Positions 15,080 through 31,158 are shown, numbered from the stretch's first letter. The stretch: DNA of 33,447 nucleotides from an uncultured Collinsella sp. (GCA_900758845.1 CAAESW010000047.1:1-33447), one strand, 5' to 3'. The notes: generated from the sequence alone by a model not told the origin. A program made the numbers and translations.

Positions 15080-15152
15080 ATTAGGTTGCGATAACTGGCG
15101 AAGCTATGCCTCGCCAACCCACCGAGCATTTCCGTGAAGGAGGAAAAACCTG

Positions 15153-18644
<3,492 letters not shown>

Positions 18645-18650
18645 TTGACT

Positions 18651-23129
<4,479 letters not shown>

Positions 23130-23155
23130 TTTCCTAGTACGTTAACCGCCCTTCC

Positions 23156-23192
23156 AAAGACCCGTTTCCCAACAGGGAAGCGGGTCTTTTTT
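23156..23192 (+). terminator. Rho-independent terminator after rpoC
   Basis: AGACCCGTTTCCC pairs with GGGAAGCGGGTCT around an AACA loop and is followed by TTTTT, 27 nt after the rpoC stop. Confidence 0.92.
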
Positions 23193-23221
23193 GGTGAGGA
23201 ACGTTGCCCCGAAGAGCACGT

Positions 23222-23362
23222 CGGATTCCCGGGCCGGGCGGCGCAGGGGTTAAGTTTGTCGCGAGTTCCGCACGAGCCGGAGGCCACTTAATGTGGCCTC
23301 CGTGCGAGCCAGGACTGTAGAGCAGCAAACTTAACCCCTGCGCCGCCCGGGCTGGGAATCCG
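23222..23362. repeat. Nested long palindrome (copy 2), upstream of the str operon
   Basis: Arms 23222-23258 and 23326-23362 are 37 nt each and pair at 34 positions. The core 23266-23316 matches the core of the element at 11973-12177 except for one inserted base there and one A-T to G-C exchanged base pair. The core stem is 23278-23287 with 23293-23302 and a TTAAT loop. The outer arms differ in sequence from copy 1. Confidence 0.9.
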
Positions 23363-23390
23363 CCCCCGCGCACAGGAGGGGATTCCTTTT
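23354..23390 (+). terminator. Alternative hairpin overlapping the palindrome's right arm
   Basis: GGAATCC (23355-23361) can pair with GGATTCC (23380-23386), extended by CCCC/GGGG, and is followed by TTTT. Forming it would compete with the long palindrome for the same bases. It is terminator-like, but with a weak T tract. Confidence 0.4.
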
Positions 23391-23445
23391 GTGTAGGCTT
23401 TGCGGAAATGTGCTCATTTTGGGATACGCCCGGCGGCGTGGTCTG

Positions 23446-23474
23446 TTGACGGCACAGCTAACGGCACGTATCCT
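23446..23474 (+). promoter_or_regulatory. Promoter of the str operon
   Basis: TTGACG (23446-23451) and TATCCT (23469-23474) are 17 nt apart. The start near 23481 gives a leader of about 87 nt containing a small AGGGG/CCCCT hairpin (about 23494-23511). Confidence 0.72.
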
Positions 23475-23567
23475 ATCGAACTGCGTGTTTCGTAGGGGGA
23501 TGCTGACCCCTCGATTCAAGCCGTTGCACTTTACAGAAAGCTGGAATCATTCGAGAAGGAGTACGCT

Positions 23568-23945
23568 TTGCCTACTATTAACCAGCTGGTTCGCCAGGGC
23601 CGTCGTTCCGTGCCCAAGAAGTCCAAGAACGCTGCTCTGCAGCACAACTCCCAGAAGCGCGGCGTGTGCACCCGCGTCTTCACCACGAGCCCCAAGAAGC
23701 CGAACTCGGCTCTTCGTAAGGTTGCCCGTGTTCGCCTCGTCAACGGCATCGAAGTTACTGCTTACATCCCGGGTGAGGGCCACAACCTGCAGGAGCACTC
23801 CATCGTGCTCGTCCGCGGCGGTCGTGTCCGTGACCTCCCTGGTGTCCGTTATCACGTCATCCGTGGCGCCTACGACGCTGCTCCGGTCCAGAACCGTATG
23901 CAGGCCCGTTCCAAGTACGGTGCTAAGCGCCCCAAGGCCAAATAA
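23568..23945 (+). CDS. rpsL: 30S ribosomal protein S12
   Basis: The 125-residue protein is a textbook S12: MPTINQLVRQGRRSV, TTSPKKPNSALRKVARVRL, EVTAYIPGEGHNLQEHS, GGRVRDLPGVRYH, then QARSKYGAKRPKAK. It helps proofreading at the decoding centre. Lys43 (streptomycin-sensitive residue) is retained, but the position equivalent to Lys88 (GRVKDLPG in E. coli and Mycobacterium) is Arg. Translation starts at TTG 23568, preceded by GAGAAGGA at about 7 nt; no in-frame ATG fits. First gene of the str operon. Confidence 0.97.
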   Translation: MPTINQLVRQGRRSVPKKSKNAALQHNSQKRGVCTRVFTTSPKKPNSALRKVARVRLVNGIEVTAYIPGEGHNLQEHSIVLVRGGRVRDLPGVRYHVIRGAYDAAPVQNRMQARSKYGAKRPKAK

Positions 23946-24018
23946 GCCAGATAACGTTTTGATACTTTCGCCGTGTGCCGCCTAAGCGCCGCACGGTAGA
24001 CACTTAAGGAGATTTCAC

Positions 24019-24492
24019 ATGCCGCGTCGTGCAGCAGCTAATCGTCGTGAGGTTCAGCCTGACGCCGTTTACAACAACCGCCTGGTGACTCAGCTCATCA
24101 ACAAGGTCCTTCTTGACGGTAAGAAGGCCACCGCTGAGCGCATCGTTTACACCGCTTTCGAGATCGTTGCCGAGAAGTCCGAGGGTGGCGACGCTCTCGC
24201 TACCTTCAAGAAGGCTATGGACAACGTCAAGCCCACGCTCGAGGTTAAGCCCAAGCGTGTCGGTGGCGCTACCTATCAGGTCCCGATGGAGGTCAACTCC
24301 CGTCGTTCCACCGCTCTGGGTATCCGCTGGATCGTCAACTTCTCCCGCGCTCGCAAGGAGAAGACCATGGCCGAGCGTCTCGCCAACGAGATCCTCGACG
24401 CTTCCAACGGCCTGGGCGCTTCCGTCAAGAAGCGTGAGGACGTCTTCAAGATGGCCGAGGCCAACCGCGCGTTCTCTCACTATCGTTGGTAA
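24019..24492 (+). CDS. rpsG: 30S ribosomal protein S7
   Basis: The 157-residue protein begins MPRRAAANRREVQPDAVYNN, followed by LINKVLLDGKKATAERIVY, VGGATYQVPMEV and the ending ANRAFSHYRW, all standard S7 landmarks. It binds the 3' major domain of 16S rRNA at the exit site and nucleates 30S head assembly. TAAGGAG precedes the ATG. It lies 73 nt after rpsL and 19 nt before fusA, in the normal str operon order. Confidence 0.97.
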   Translation: MPRRAAANRREVQPDAVYNNRLVTQLINKVLLDGKKATAERIVYTAFEIVAEKSEGGDALATFKKAMDNVKPTLEVKPKRVGGATYQVPMEVNSRRSTALGIRWIVNFSRARKEKTMAERLANEILDASNGLGASVKKREDVFKMAEANRAFSHYRW

Positions 24493-24511
24493 GTTAAGGT
24501 AAGGAACTAAC

Positions 24512-26611
24512 ATGGCTAAGCCTAAGTACAAGCTTTCCGATACCCGTAACATCGGCATCATGGCCCACATCGATGCCGGTAAGACCACCACGACCGAGCG
24601 TATTCTTTACTACACCGGTAAGACCCACAAGATCGGTGAGGTCCATGAGGGCGCTGCCACCATGGACTGGATGGTTCAGGAGCAGGAGCGCGGCGTAACC
24701 ATTACCTCCGCTGCTACCACGTGCTTCTGGAACAAGGACGGTAAGGACTACCGCATCCAGATCATCGACACCCCGGGCCACGTTGACTTCACCGCCGAGG
24801 TCGAGCGCTGCCTGCGCGTCCTCGATGGCGCTGTCGCCGTCTTCGACGCCGTTGCCGGCGTTCAGCCCCAGTCTGAGACCGTTTGGCGTCAGGCTTCTAC
24901 CTTCAACGTCCCCCGCATCGCCTTCATCAACAAGTATGACCGCGTGGGCGCTGACTTCTTCAACGCTATCGAGACCATGAAGGATCGTCTCGACGCCAAC
25001 GCCGTGGCCGCTCAGGTCCCGATGGGCGCCGAGGACAACTTCTGGGGCGTCATCGACCTCGTCACCATGACCGCATGGGACTTCAAGGCCGACGACAAGG
25101 GCATGACCTACCCCGAGCCGATGGACGAGATCCCGGCTGAGTTCGCCGACATCGCTGCCACCAAGCGCGAGGAGCTCCTCGACGCTGCTGCCAGCTTTGA
25201 CGACGAGCTCATGGAGAAGATCCTCATGGAGGAGGACTTCACCGTCGAGGAGCTCAAGGCTGCTCTGCGTAAGGGCGTTCTGGCCAACGAGCTCAACCTC
25301 GTCTTCGTGGGCTCCGCCTACAAGAACAAGGGCGTCCAGGAGCTGCTCGACGCTGTCGTCGACTACCTGCCCAGCCCGCTCGACGTTGAGGCCGTCACCG
25401 GTACCGATCCGGACACCGGTGAGGAGATCCAGCGTCATCCTTCCTTCGACGAGCCCTTCTCCGGCCTGGTCTTCAAGATCATGACCGACCCGTTCGTCGG
25501 TAAGCTCACCTATGTCCGCGTTTACTCCGGCCGCGCCGAGTCCGGCTCCTACGTGGTCAACGCTTCCAACGGTCAGCGCGAGCGCCTCGGCCGCATCCTC
25601 GAGATGAACGCCGCCGAGCGTATCGACCGTGACGACGCTGCCGCCGGCGACATCGTCGCTTGCGTCGGCTTCAAGAACTCCACCACCGGTGACACCCTGT
25701 GCGCCGAGGGCAAGGAGATCGTCCTCGAGAAGATCGAGTTCGCTAAGCCCGTTATCGACGTTGCCATCGAGCCCAAGACCAAGGCCGAGCAGGACAAGAT
25801 GTCCCTGGCTCTGACCAAGCTCGCCGAGGAGGACCCGACCTTCCAGGTGTCCACCAACCACGAGACCGGCCAGACCATCATCGCCGGCATGGGTGAGCTG
25901 CACCTCGAGATCATCGTCGACCGTCTGCTCCGCGAGTTCAAGGTTGACGCTAACGTCGGTAAGCCCCAGGTCGCCTACCGCGAGACCGCTGGTCACGACG
26001 TCGAGAAGGCTGAGGGCAAGTTCGTCCGTCAGTCCGGCGGTCGCGGTCAGTACGGCCACGCTGTCATCAAGCTCGAGAAGATGGAGGAGGGCTTCGGCTA
26101 CGAGTTCGTCAACGCTATCGTCGGCGGCGTCGTGCCCAAGGAGTACATCCCGTCCATCGACAAGGGCATCCAGGAGGCCCTGAACACCGGTGTTATCGCC
26201 GGCTTCCCGGTCCTCGACGTTAAGGTCACCCTGTTCGACGGTTCTTACCACGAGGTCGACTCCTCCGAGGCCGCCTTCAAGATCGCCGGTTCCATGGCTA
26301 TCAAGGACGCCCTCAAGAAGTCCGATCCGCAGCTGCTCGAGCCGATCATGGCTGTCGAGGTCGAGACCCCCGAGCAGTACATGGGCGACGTTATGGGCAA
26401 CCTCTCCGGTCGCCGCGGCAAGATCGAGGGCATGGAGGATCGCAAGAACAGCAAGCTCATCCGTGCCAAGGTGCCGCTGGGCGAGATGTTCGGTTACGCT
26501 ACCGACCTTCGCTCCCAGACCCAGGGCCGTGCATCCTACACGATGCAGTTCGACTCTTATGAGCCCGCGCCCAAGTCCATCGTGGACGAGGTCATGAGCA
26601 AGAACGCCTAA
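24512..26611 (+). CDS. fusA: Elongation factor G
   Basis: The 699-residue translational GTPase begins with NIGIMAHIDAGKTTTTERIL (G1 loop). The switch I region RGVTITSAATT, the G3 motif DTPGHVDFTAEVER and the G4 motif NKYDR follow. The five-domain layout continues to the domain IV block GRGQYGHAVIKLE and the domain V ending LRSQTQGRASYTMQFDSYEP. It drives tRNA-mRNA translocation on the ribosome. TAAGGAA lies about 7 nt before the ATG. Only one fusA-like gene occurs in the window. Confidence 0.98.
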   Translation: MAKPKYKLSDTRNIGIMAHIDAGKTTTTERILYYTGKTHKIGEVHEGAATMDWMVQEQERGVTITSAATTCFWNKDGKDYRIQIIDTPGHVDFTAEVERCLRVLDGAVAVFDAVAGVQPQSETVWRQASTFNVPRIAFINKYDRVGADFFNAIETMKDRLDANAVAAQVPMGAEDNFWGVIDLVTMTAWDFKADDKGMTYPEPMDEIPAEFADIAATKREELLDAAASFDDELMEKILMEEDFTVEELKAALRKGVLANELNLVFVGSAYKNKGVQELLDAVVDYLPSPLDVEAVTGTDPDTGEEIQRHPSFDEPFSGLVFKIMTDPFVGKLTYVRVYSGRAESGSYVVNASNGQRERLGRILEMNAAERIDRDDAAAGDIVACVGFKNSTTGDTLCAEGKEIVLEKIEFAKPVIDVAIEPKTKAEQDKMSLALTKLAEEDPTFQVSTNHETGQTIIAGMGELHLEIIVDRLLREFKVDANVGKPQVAYRETAGHDVEKAEGKFVRQSGGRGQYGHAVIKLEKMEEGFGYEFVNAIVGGVVPKEYIPSIDKGIQEALNTGVIAGFPVLDVKVTLFDGSYHEVDSSEAAFKIAGSMAIKDALKKSDPQLLEPIMAVEVETPEQYMGDVMGNLSGRRGKIEGMEDRKNSKLIRAKVPLGEMFGYATDLRSQTQGRASYTMQFDSYEPAPKSIVDEVMSKNA

Positions 26612-26671
26612 GTTCGAGCTCTCTGTTACGTAATCCGCGAGAACATCTCTCGCACTCTTTGGAGGTTTAAG

Positions 26672-26980
26672 TTGGCTACCCAGAAGATCCGCATTCGCCT
26701 CAAGGGCTATGATCACGAGGTCGTCGATCAGTCCGCGAAGCTCATCGTCGAGACCGCTCAGAAGACCGGCGCTCGCGTTTCCGGTCCTGTCCCCCTGCCC
26801 ACCGAGCGCAACCTGTACACGGTTATCCGCTCGCCGCACATGAACAAGGACTCCCGTGAGCAGTTCGAGATGCGCACCCACAAGCGCCTCATCGACATCC
26901 TCGACCCCACCTCGGGCACTGTTGATTCGCTCATGCGTCTCGACCTCCCCGCTGGCGTCGACATCGACATCAAGCTCTAA
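26672..26980 (+). CDS. rpsJ: 30S ribosomal protein S10
   Basis: The 102-residue protein reads MATQKIRIRLKGYDHEVVDQ, then SGPVPLPTERNLYTVIRSPH, then THKRLIDILDPTSGTVDSLM, the full S10 sequence pattern. It is part of the 30S head and of transcription antitermination complexes (NusE). The start is TTG 26672 with TTGGAGG upstream. It sits 60 nt after fusA with no tuf gene between, and a strong terminator follows, so it is not leading an S10-spc ribosomal cluster here. Confidence 0.97.
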   Translation: MATQKIRIRLKGYDHEVVDQSAKLIVETAQKTGARVSGPVPLPTERNLYTVIRSPHMNKDSREQFEMRTHKRLIDILDPTSGTVDSLMRLDLPAGVDIDIKL

Positions 26981-27003
26981 GCGATATCGCTCATAGCTTA
27001 CAG

Positions 27004-27037
27004 AGCCCCGCTGTCATAACGGCAGCGGGGCTTTTTT
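27004..27037 (+). terminator. Rho-independent terminator after rpsJ
   Basis: AGCCCCGCTG and CAGCGGGGCT form a perfect 10-bp stem with a 9-nt loop, followed by TTTTT. It closes the str operon 23 nt after the rpsJ stop. Confidence 0.93.
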
Positions 27038-27095
27038 GTTTTGAATGGTGGCCTTGGGGCCCAGGTAATGCGGCCGAATGGGTGGCTATGGCGCC

Positions 27096-27872
27096 TTATT
27101 TGCCCATGGGACGCAGCGATGCCTCCTCAAAATGGAAGGATCGTAAGTCGCCTTTCGTCTCGATGCACGCTCGACCAAAGTCATCGACGGTATTAAAGAT
27201 GCCTCGCGCCAGCTCGTCCCCAGCGGGGGAGCGGGCGATAACGTGCTCCCCAATCCAATTGAGGTGAGCGATATATTCGCTGTGGACGGGCGCGAGCGGT
27301 CCGGCGTCATCTTCCATGGCGTTGAGACGTTCTGCCCATGTTTCTATAGCGTTCATGACCGCGTGATAGACCTCATCGAGGAGCGCATCGACGGTGGGAA
27401 CATTCTTGTTGAGGTCTGAGAGGCCAATTGTCGCCAGGCCGCCATCGGGCACCTCCTGGGGCGTGTAGTTTACGTTGACGCCAATGCCGCAGACGGCGAA
27501 GGACCCGCCCTCGTTGTCACGAGCCGCCTCGACTAAGATGCCGCCAAGCTTATGTCCTCGTGCGACGAGGTCGTTGGGCCATTTGAGGCCGATCTCGTTA
27601 GCAAGACCCTGATTTTCGAGCGCCTCGAGCACCGCTAGGCCGCTGACGGCGGCAAGACCAGAGTACTTTGCAGGATTAACGCATGGACGCAGGACAATCG
27701 AAAGCAATAGGTTGCCGGCGGTTGAATCCCACTTGTGGCCGCGCCGGCCGCGTCCTGCCGTCTGAGCCCGGGCGGCAAGTCCTGTGCCGTGCGGCGCTCC
27801 TTGTTTTCCTGATTCGAGCAGGTCATCGTTGGTCGATCCGGTTACGTCGACTATCGTTAATTTGGCATCCAT
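27096..27872 (-). CDS. birA: Biotin--[acetyl-CoA-carboxylase] ligase (no DNA-binding domain)
   Basis: The 258-residue enzyme activates biotin with ATP and attaches it to the biotin carboxyl carrier protein. It begins MDAKLTIVDVTGSTNDDLL and shows the biotin/ATP loop GRGRRGHKWDS at 40-50 and KWPNDLVARGHKLGGILVE at about 97-115. A helix-turn-helix domain as in E. coli BirA is absent, so it is probably a ligase only. The frame is open further upstream to 27953, but ATG 27872 starts at the conserved domain and has AGGAGG upstream (about 11 nt). It is divergent from the fatty-acid operon whose last visible gene encodes the biotin carrier. Confidence 0.93.
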   Translation of the reverse strand: MDAKLTIVDVTGSTNDDLLESGKQGAPHGTGLAARAQTAGRGRRGHKWDSTAGNLLLSIVLRPCVNPAKYSGLAAVSGLAVLEALENQGLANEIGLKWPNDLVARGHKLGGILVEAARDNEGGSFAVCGIGVNVNYTPQEVPDGGLATIGLSDLNKNVPTVDALLDEVYHAVMNAIETWAERLNAMEDDAGPLAPVHSEYIAHLNWIGEHVIARSPAGDELARGIFNTVDDFGRACIETKGDLRSFHFEEASLRPMGK

Positions 27873-27966
27873 AGCGGCTGCTACCTCCTTAATGAATAAG
27901 TGAATAACGCAATAGTGTCGTGAGGCAGACACAATGTGAAGCCTTTGTCGCATTTGGACAATTTAA

Positions 27967-28030
27967 TGTTAACACGTCAACAATGACTGAAATGCGCTAT
28001 CCTCTCTTGGTCGATGTAAACACGTCAACA
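27967..28030. promoter_or_regulatory. Two repeated palindromic operator candidates upstream of fabH
   Basis: TGTTAACACGTCAACA (27967-27982) and TGTAAACACGTCAACA (28015-28030) are near-identical 16-mers, 48 nt apart, each an imperfect palindrome of the form TGTTRACRYGTYAACA. A possible -10 TATCCT (27998-28003) lies between them. This would put one site at about -35 and the other just after the transcript start, a typical repressor arrangement. The site could also affect birA. The regulator is unknown and not in the window. Confidence 0.6.
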
Positions 28031-28048
28031 ACGCAAAGGAGGTTAGTG

Positions 28049-29008
28049 ATGGGTTTCACGATTCTTGGAACAGGCTCGGCTCTTCCTACGCGCAGTGTTT
28101 CCAATGACGAGCTGTCCGAGTTCCTGGACACCTCGGATGAGTGGATTTTTACCCGTACGGGGATCAAGAGCCGCCATGTGTGCACCGCCGAGTCACTCGA
28201 CGACCTTGCCGTGGCAGCGAGCGAGCAAGCGCTCCAGGCGTCCGGACTCGATGCAAGCCAGCTGGATCTTATCGTCTGCTCGACGACGACGGGCGATCAT
28301 CTCGTTCCTGCCGAAGCGTGCGCCGTTGCTGAGCGCCTGGGTGCCACATGTCCAGCCTTCGACGTTTCGGCGGCTTGTGCCGGCTTCGTATTTGCGCTCG
28401 ATGTCGCCGAGGGCTATATCGTTCGAGGACGAGCCAAGCATGTGCTTGTCGTTGCCTCCGAGCAGATGACGCGCGCGCTTGACTGGTCAGACCGCGCCAC
28501 GTGCGTGCTCTTTGGCGATGGCGCGGGCGCTGCAGTGATAGGGGCTGGGGGAGACAACCCCCTTGCCGTTGAGCTTTCGACGGCACCCGACGTCGAGACG
28601 TTGCGCGTTCCCGGTCTGGTCGGCACCTCGCCGTTTAGGGACTCCGCAGATAGCGCGAGCGTGCTGTCCATGAATGGTCGCCGCGTGTTCAAGTTCGGCG
28701 TCAACGCCATCTGCGACACGGTCCATAAGCTTGCGAGCGATGCGGGCATTTCGGTCGAAGACATCGATCATTTTGTATTCCATCAGGCTAACGAACGAAT
28801 CCTGAGTCAGGCGGTCAAGCGTCTCGGCGTGCCAGACGAGCGCGTGGTTCGAACGCTACGCGAGACCGGCAACATTTCGAGCGCCTGCATTCCCTTTGCG
28901 CTTGACCGGCTGGCACGTACCGACGCACTGAATGAGGACGACACCATCGCCCTCGTTGGATTTGGCGCCGGCCTGGATATAGGTGGCTATCTGCTTCGTT
29001 GGAAGTAG
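28049..29008 (+). CDS. fabH: Beta-ketoacyl-ACP synthase III
   Basis: The 319-residue condensing enzyme starts fatty-acid synthesis by joining acetyl-CoA (or a branched starter) to malonyl-ACP. The catalytic triad is visible: Cys110 in VSAACAGF, His245 in FHQANERI and Asn275 in ETGNISSA. The N-terminal DTSDEWIFTRTGIKSRHV is also typical. The frame is open upstream to 27920, but AAAGGAGG at 28035-28042 is 6 nt from ATG 28049, which gives the normal N terminus and length. First gene of the fab operon. Confidence 0.96.
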   Translation: MGFTILGTGSALPTRSVSNDELSEFLDTSDEWIFTRTGIKSRHVCTAESLDDLAVAASEQALQASGLDASQLDLIVCSTTTGDHLVPAEACAVAERLGATCPAFDVSAACAGFVFALDVAEGYIVRGRAKHVLVVASEQMTRALDWSDRATCVLFGDGAGAAVIGAGGDNPLAVELSTAPDVETLRVPGLVGTSPFRDSADSASVLSMNGRRVFKFGVNAICDTVHKLASDAGISVEDIDHFVFHQANERILSQAVKRLGVPDERVVRTLRETGNISSACIPFALDRLARTDALNEDDTIALVGFGAGLDIGGYLLRWK

Positions 29009-29060
29009 TCGCACATAGGAAATAAAAACGCCCCTAGGGCACAAACAAAGGAGAACTACC

Positions 29061-29297
29061 ATGGCAGATCAGAAGACCTTCGAGCGCGTTTGCGACGTTA
29101 TCCGCGAGACCGCTGGCCTTGACGACGTCGAGATGAAGCCCGAGTCCACGCTCGAGGAGATTGGCCTCGACAGCCTGGGCACCGTCGAGATCCTCGTCGC
29201 CGTCGAGGACGAGTTTGGCATTGAGCTCGATACCGAGGAGAACCCCAAGACGGTCGGCGAGTTCGTCGATACGGTCGAGGCGGCATTGGAGAAGTAG
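29061..29297 (+). CDS. acpP: Acyl carrier protein
   Basis: The 78-residue acidic helical protein carries the phosphopantetheine site Ser38 in the motif GLDSLGTVEI. It shuttles growing acyl chains between the Fab enzymes. AAAGGAG precedes the ATG. Its stop codon abuts or overlaps by one base the fabK start region, so translation is coupled. Confidence 0.95.
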   Translation: MADQKTFERVCDVIRETAGLDDVEMKPESTLEEIGLDSLGTVEILVAVEDEFGIELDTEENPKTVGEFVDTVEAALEK

Positions 29298-29299
29298 TG

Positions 29300-30244
29300 A
29301 TGCTCAAGTCTCCTCTCTGCGATCTGCTCGGCATCGAAAAACCCGTGTTCCAGGGTGGCATGGCCTGGATTGCCGACGCCTCGCTGGCATCTGCCGTGTC
29401 CGAGGCAGGCGGCTTAGGCATTATTGCGGCCATGAATGCCGACGCAAACTGGCTGCGCGATCAGATTCACGAGCTGCGCACCAAGACGGATAAGCCTTTT
29501 GGCGTCAACGTTATGCTCATGAGCCCGTTTGTCGACGAGGTCGCACAAGTGGTGATTGATGAGCAGGTGCCCGTTGTGGTGACCGGTGCCGGCAATCCCA
29601 CCAAGTACATGAAGGCCTGGAGCGATGCAGGCATCAAGGTTATTCCCGTTGTGGCTTCGGTTGCGCTGGCGCGTCTCGTAGCGCGTCGCGGAGCAACTGC
29701 CGTGGTTGCCGAGGGCACCGAATCAGGCGGCCATATTGGCGAGACCTCGACGATGGCGCTGGTGCCGCAGGTTGTCGATGCGGTCGATATTCCCGTGGTT
29801 GCGGCTGGCGGCATCGCCGATGGCCGCGGTGTGGCGGCCGCCTTTATGCTCGGCGCTGCTGGCGTCCAGGTGGGAACACGCTTTCTGGTCGCAAACGAGT
29901 GCACCGTATCCGAACAGTACAAAGAGCTGGTGCTCAAGGCAGGCGACACGTCGACGCGTGCGACCGGTCGCTCGACGGGACATCCGGTTCGCGCCCTCAA
30001 GAGCCCCTTCACCAACGCGTATGCCAAGAACGAGGCGGCGGGCGCAAGCCCCGAGGAGCTTGGGGCCATGGGCACGGGCGCGCTTCGTAAAGCCGCAAAG
30101 GACGGTAATTACGAAGAGGGTTCGTATTTGTGCGGACAGATTGCCGGCATGGTCAACGAACGCCAGAGCGCACGCGAAATCGTCGACGATCTGGTCGATG
30201 GCGCCGAGCATGTCCTGAAGGGTGCGTCCGCATGGGTAGCGTAG
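29300..30244 (+). CDS. fabK: Enoyl-ACP reductase II (FabK, FMN-dependent)
   Basis: The 314-residue TIM-barrel flavoprotein resembles nitronate monooxygenase/FabK. GIEKPVFQGGMAWIADASLA is at the start, then VTGAGNPTKYMK, and EGTESGGHIGETS with catalytic His145. The phosphate-binding block AAGGIADGRGVAAAFMLGA and VGTRFLVANEC follow. It carries out the last reduction of the elongation cycle, replacing FabI. The operon position between acpP and fabD favours FabK over nitronate monooxygenase. ATG 29300 is preferred; GTG 29297, overlapping the acpP stop, is an alternative. Confidence 0.93.
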   Translation: MLKSPLCDLLGIEKPVFQGGMAWIADASLASAVSEAGGLGIIAAMNADANWLRDQIHELRTKTDKPFGVNVMLMSPFVDEVAQVVIDEQVPVVVTGAGNPTKYMKAWSDAGIKVIPVVASVALARLVARRGATAVVAEGTESGGHIGETSTMALVPQVVDAVDIPVVAAGGIADGRGVAAAFMLGAAGVQVGTRFLVANECTVSEQYKELVLKAGDTSTRATGRSTGHPVRALKSPFTNAYAKNEAAGASPEELGAMGTGALRKAAKDGNYEEGSYLCGQIAGMVNERQSAREIVDDLVDGAEHVLKGASAWVA

Positions 30245-31158
30245 CGTTTCTGTTTGCCGGTCAGGGTGCCCAGCATCCCGCGATGGGTGTCGATCTCATC
30301 GAGGCATCACCGGCGGCTGCCGAGGTGTTTGCGATCGCCGACGAGGTGCGTCCGGGGACCAGCGAGCAGTGCCGGAGCGCCTCCAAGGAGGAGCTCTCGC
30401 AGACTGAGAACACGCAGCCTTGCGTGTTCGTGCACGACCTGACTGTCGCCGTCGCCCTGCGTGAGCGCGGCGTGGTGCCTGCCGCCTGTGCGGGATTCTC
30501 GCTGGGCGAGGTCGCCGCGCTCACCTTTGCGGGGGCATTCGATACGCGAGCGGGCTTTGAGCTCGTGTGCGAGCGCGCGGCGCTGATGGCCACGGCTGCC
30601 GAGCGCCATCCGGGCGGCATGCGCGCCGTCATCAAGCTCGATGCGGCGCAAGTTGAGGGCCTGGCAAAACAGGCCGGCGAGGACTGCTGGCCGGTCAACT
30701 ACAACAGCCCCCAGCAGACGGTTGTGGCCGGAGCGCCCGATGCGTTGCAGACCCTCGACGTCCTGGTAAAAGAGGCTGGCGGCCGGGCCATGAAGGTCGC
30801 GGTGTCGGGTGCATTCCATAGCCCCTATATGGCCGAGGCGACCTGTGGCCTTGCTGCATATATCGATGCCGGTCACGCGCCGTCCCCGTTGCTCATTCCT
30901 GTTATGGCAAATATGACGGCGGCGCCCTATCCGGCCGACCCGCAGGCGGCATCGGAGGTGCTGACCAACCAGGTGAGTCATGCCGTGTGCTGGGTCGACA
31001 CGCTGCATGCTCTGCAGGATCAAGGCATCGACACGTTTATTGAGGTCGGCCCCGGCAAAACGCTGTCGGGCCTGGTCAAGCGTACGCTGAACGACGTTCG
31101 CGTGTATTCGTGCGAAACGGCCGAGCAGGTCGCAGCTATTGCCGACGAGCTCGCATAG
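30232..31158 (+). CDS. fabD: Malonyl-CoA--ACP transacylase
   Basis: The 308-residue enzyme loads malonyl units onto ACP. It begins MGSVAFLFAGQGAQ, has nucleophile Ser90 in GFSLGEVAAL and His196 in GAFHSPYM, and ends with the FIEVGPGKTLSGL block. The ATG at 30232 overlaps the end of fabK by 13 nt; the longer open frame upstream lies within fabK and does not resemble the family. Confidence 0.95.
   Translation: MGSVAFLFAGQGAQHPAMGVDLIEASPAAAEVFAIADEVRPGTSEQCRSASKEELSQTENTQPCVFVHDLTVAVALRERGVVPAACAGFSLGEVAALTFAGAFDTRAGFELVCERAALMATAAERHPGGMRAVIKLDAAQVEGLAKQAGEDCWPVNYNSPQQTVVAGAPDALQTLDVLVKEAGGRAMKVAVSGAFHSPYMAEATCGLAAYIDAGHAPSPLLIPVMANMTAAPYPADPQAASEVLTNQVSHAVCWVDTLHALQDQGIDTFIEVGPGKTLSGLVKRTLNDVRVYSCETAEQVAAIADELA

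Noticed and set aside
24494..26881. A 795-codon minus-strand open frame over fusA and rpsJ
   Set aside because: Same cause as for rpoBC: strong codon bias in highly expressed sense genes leaves the antisense frame open.
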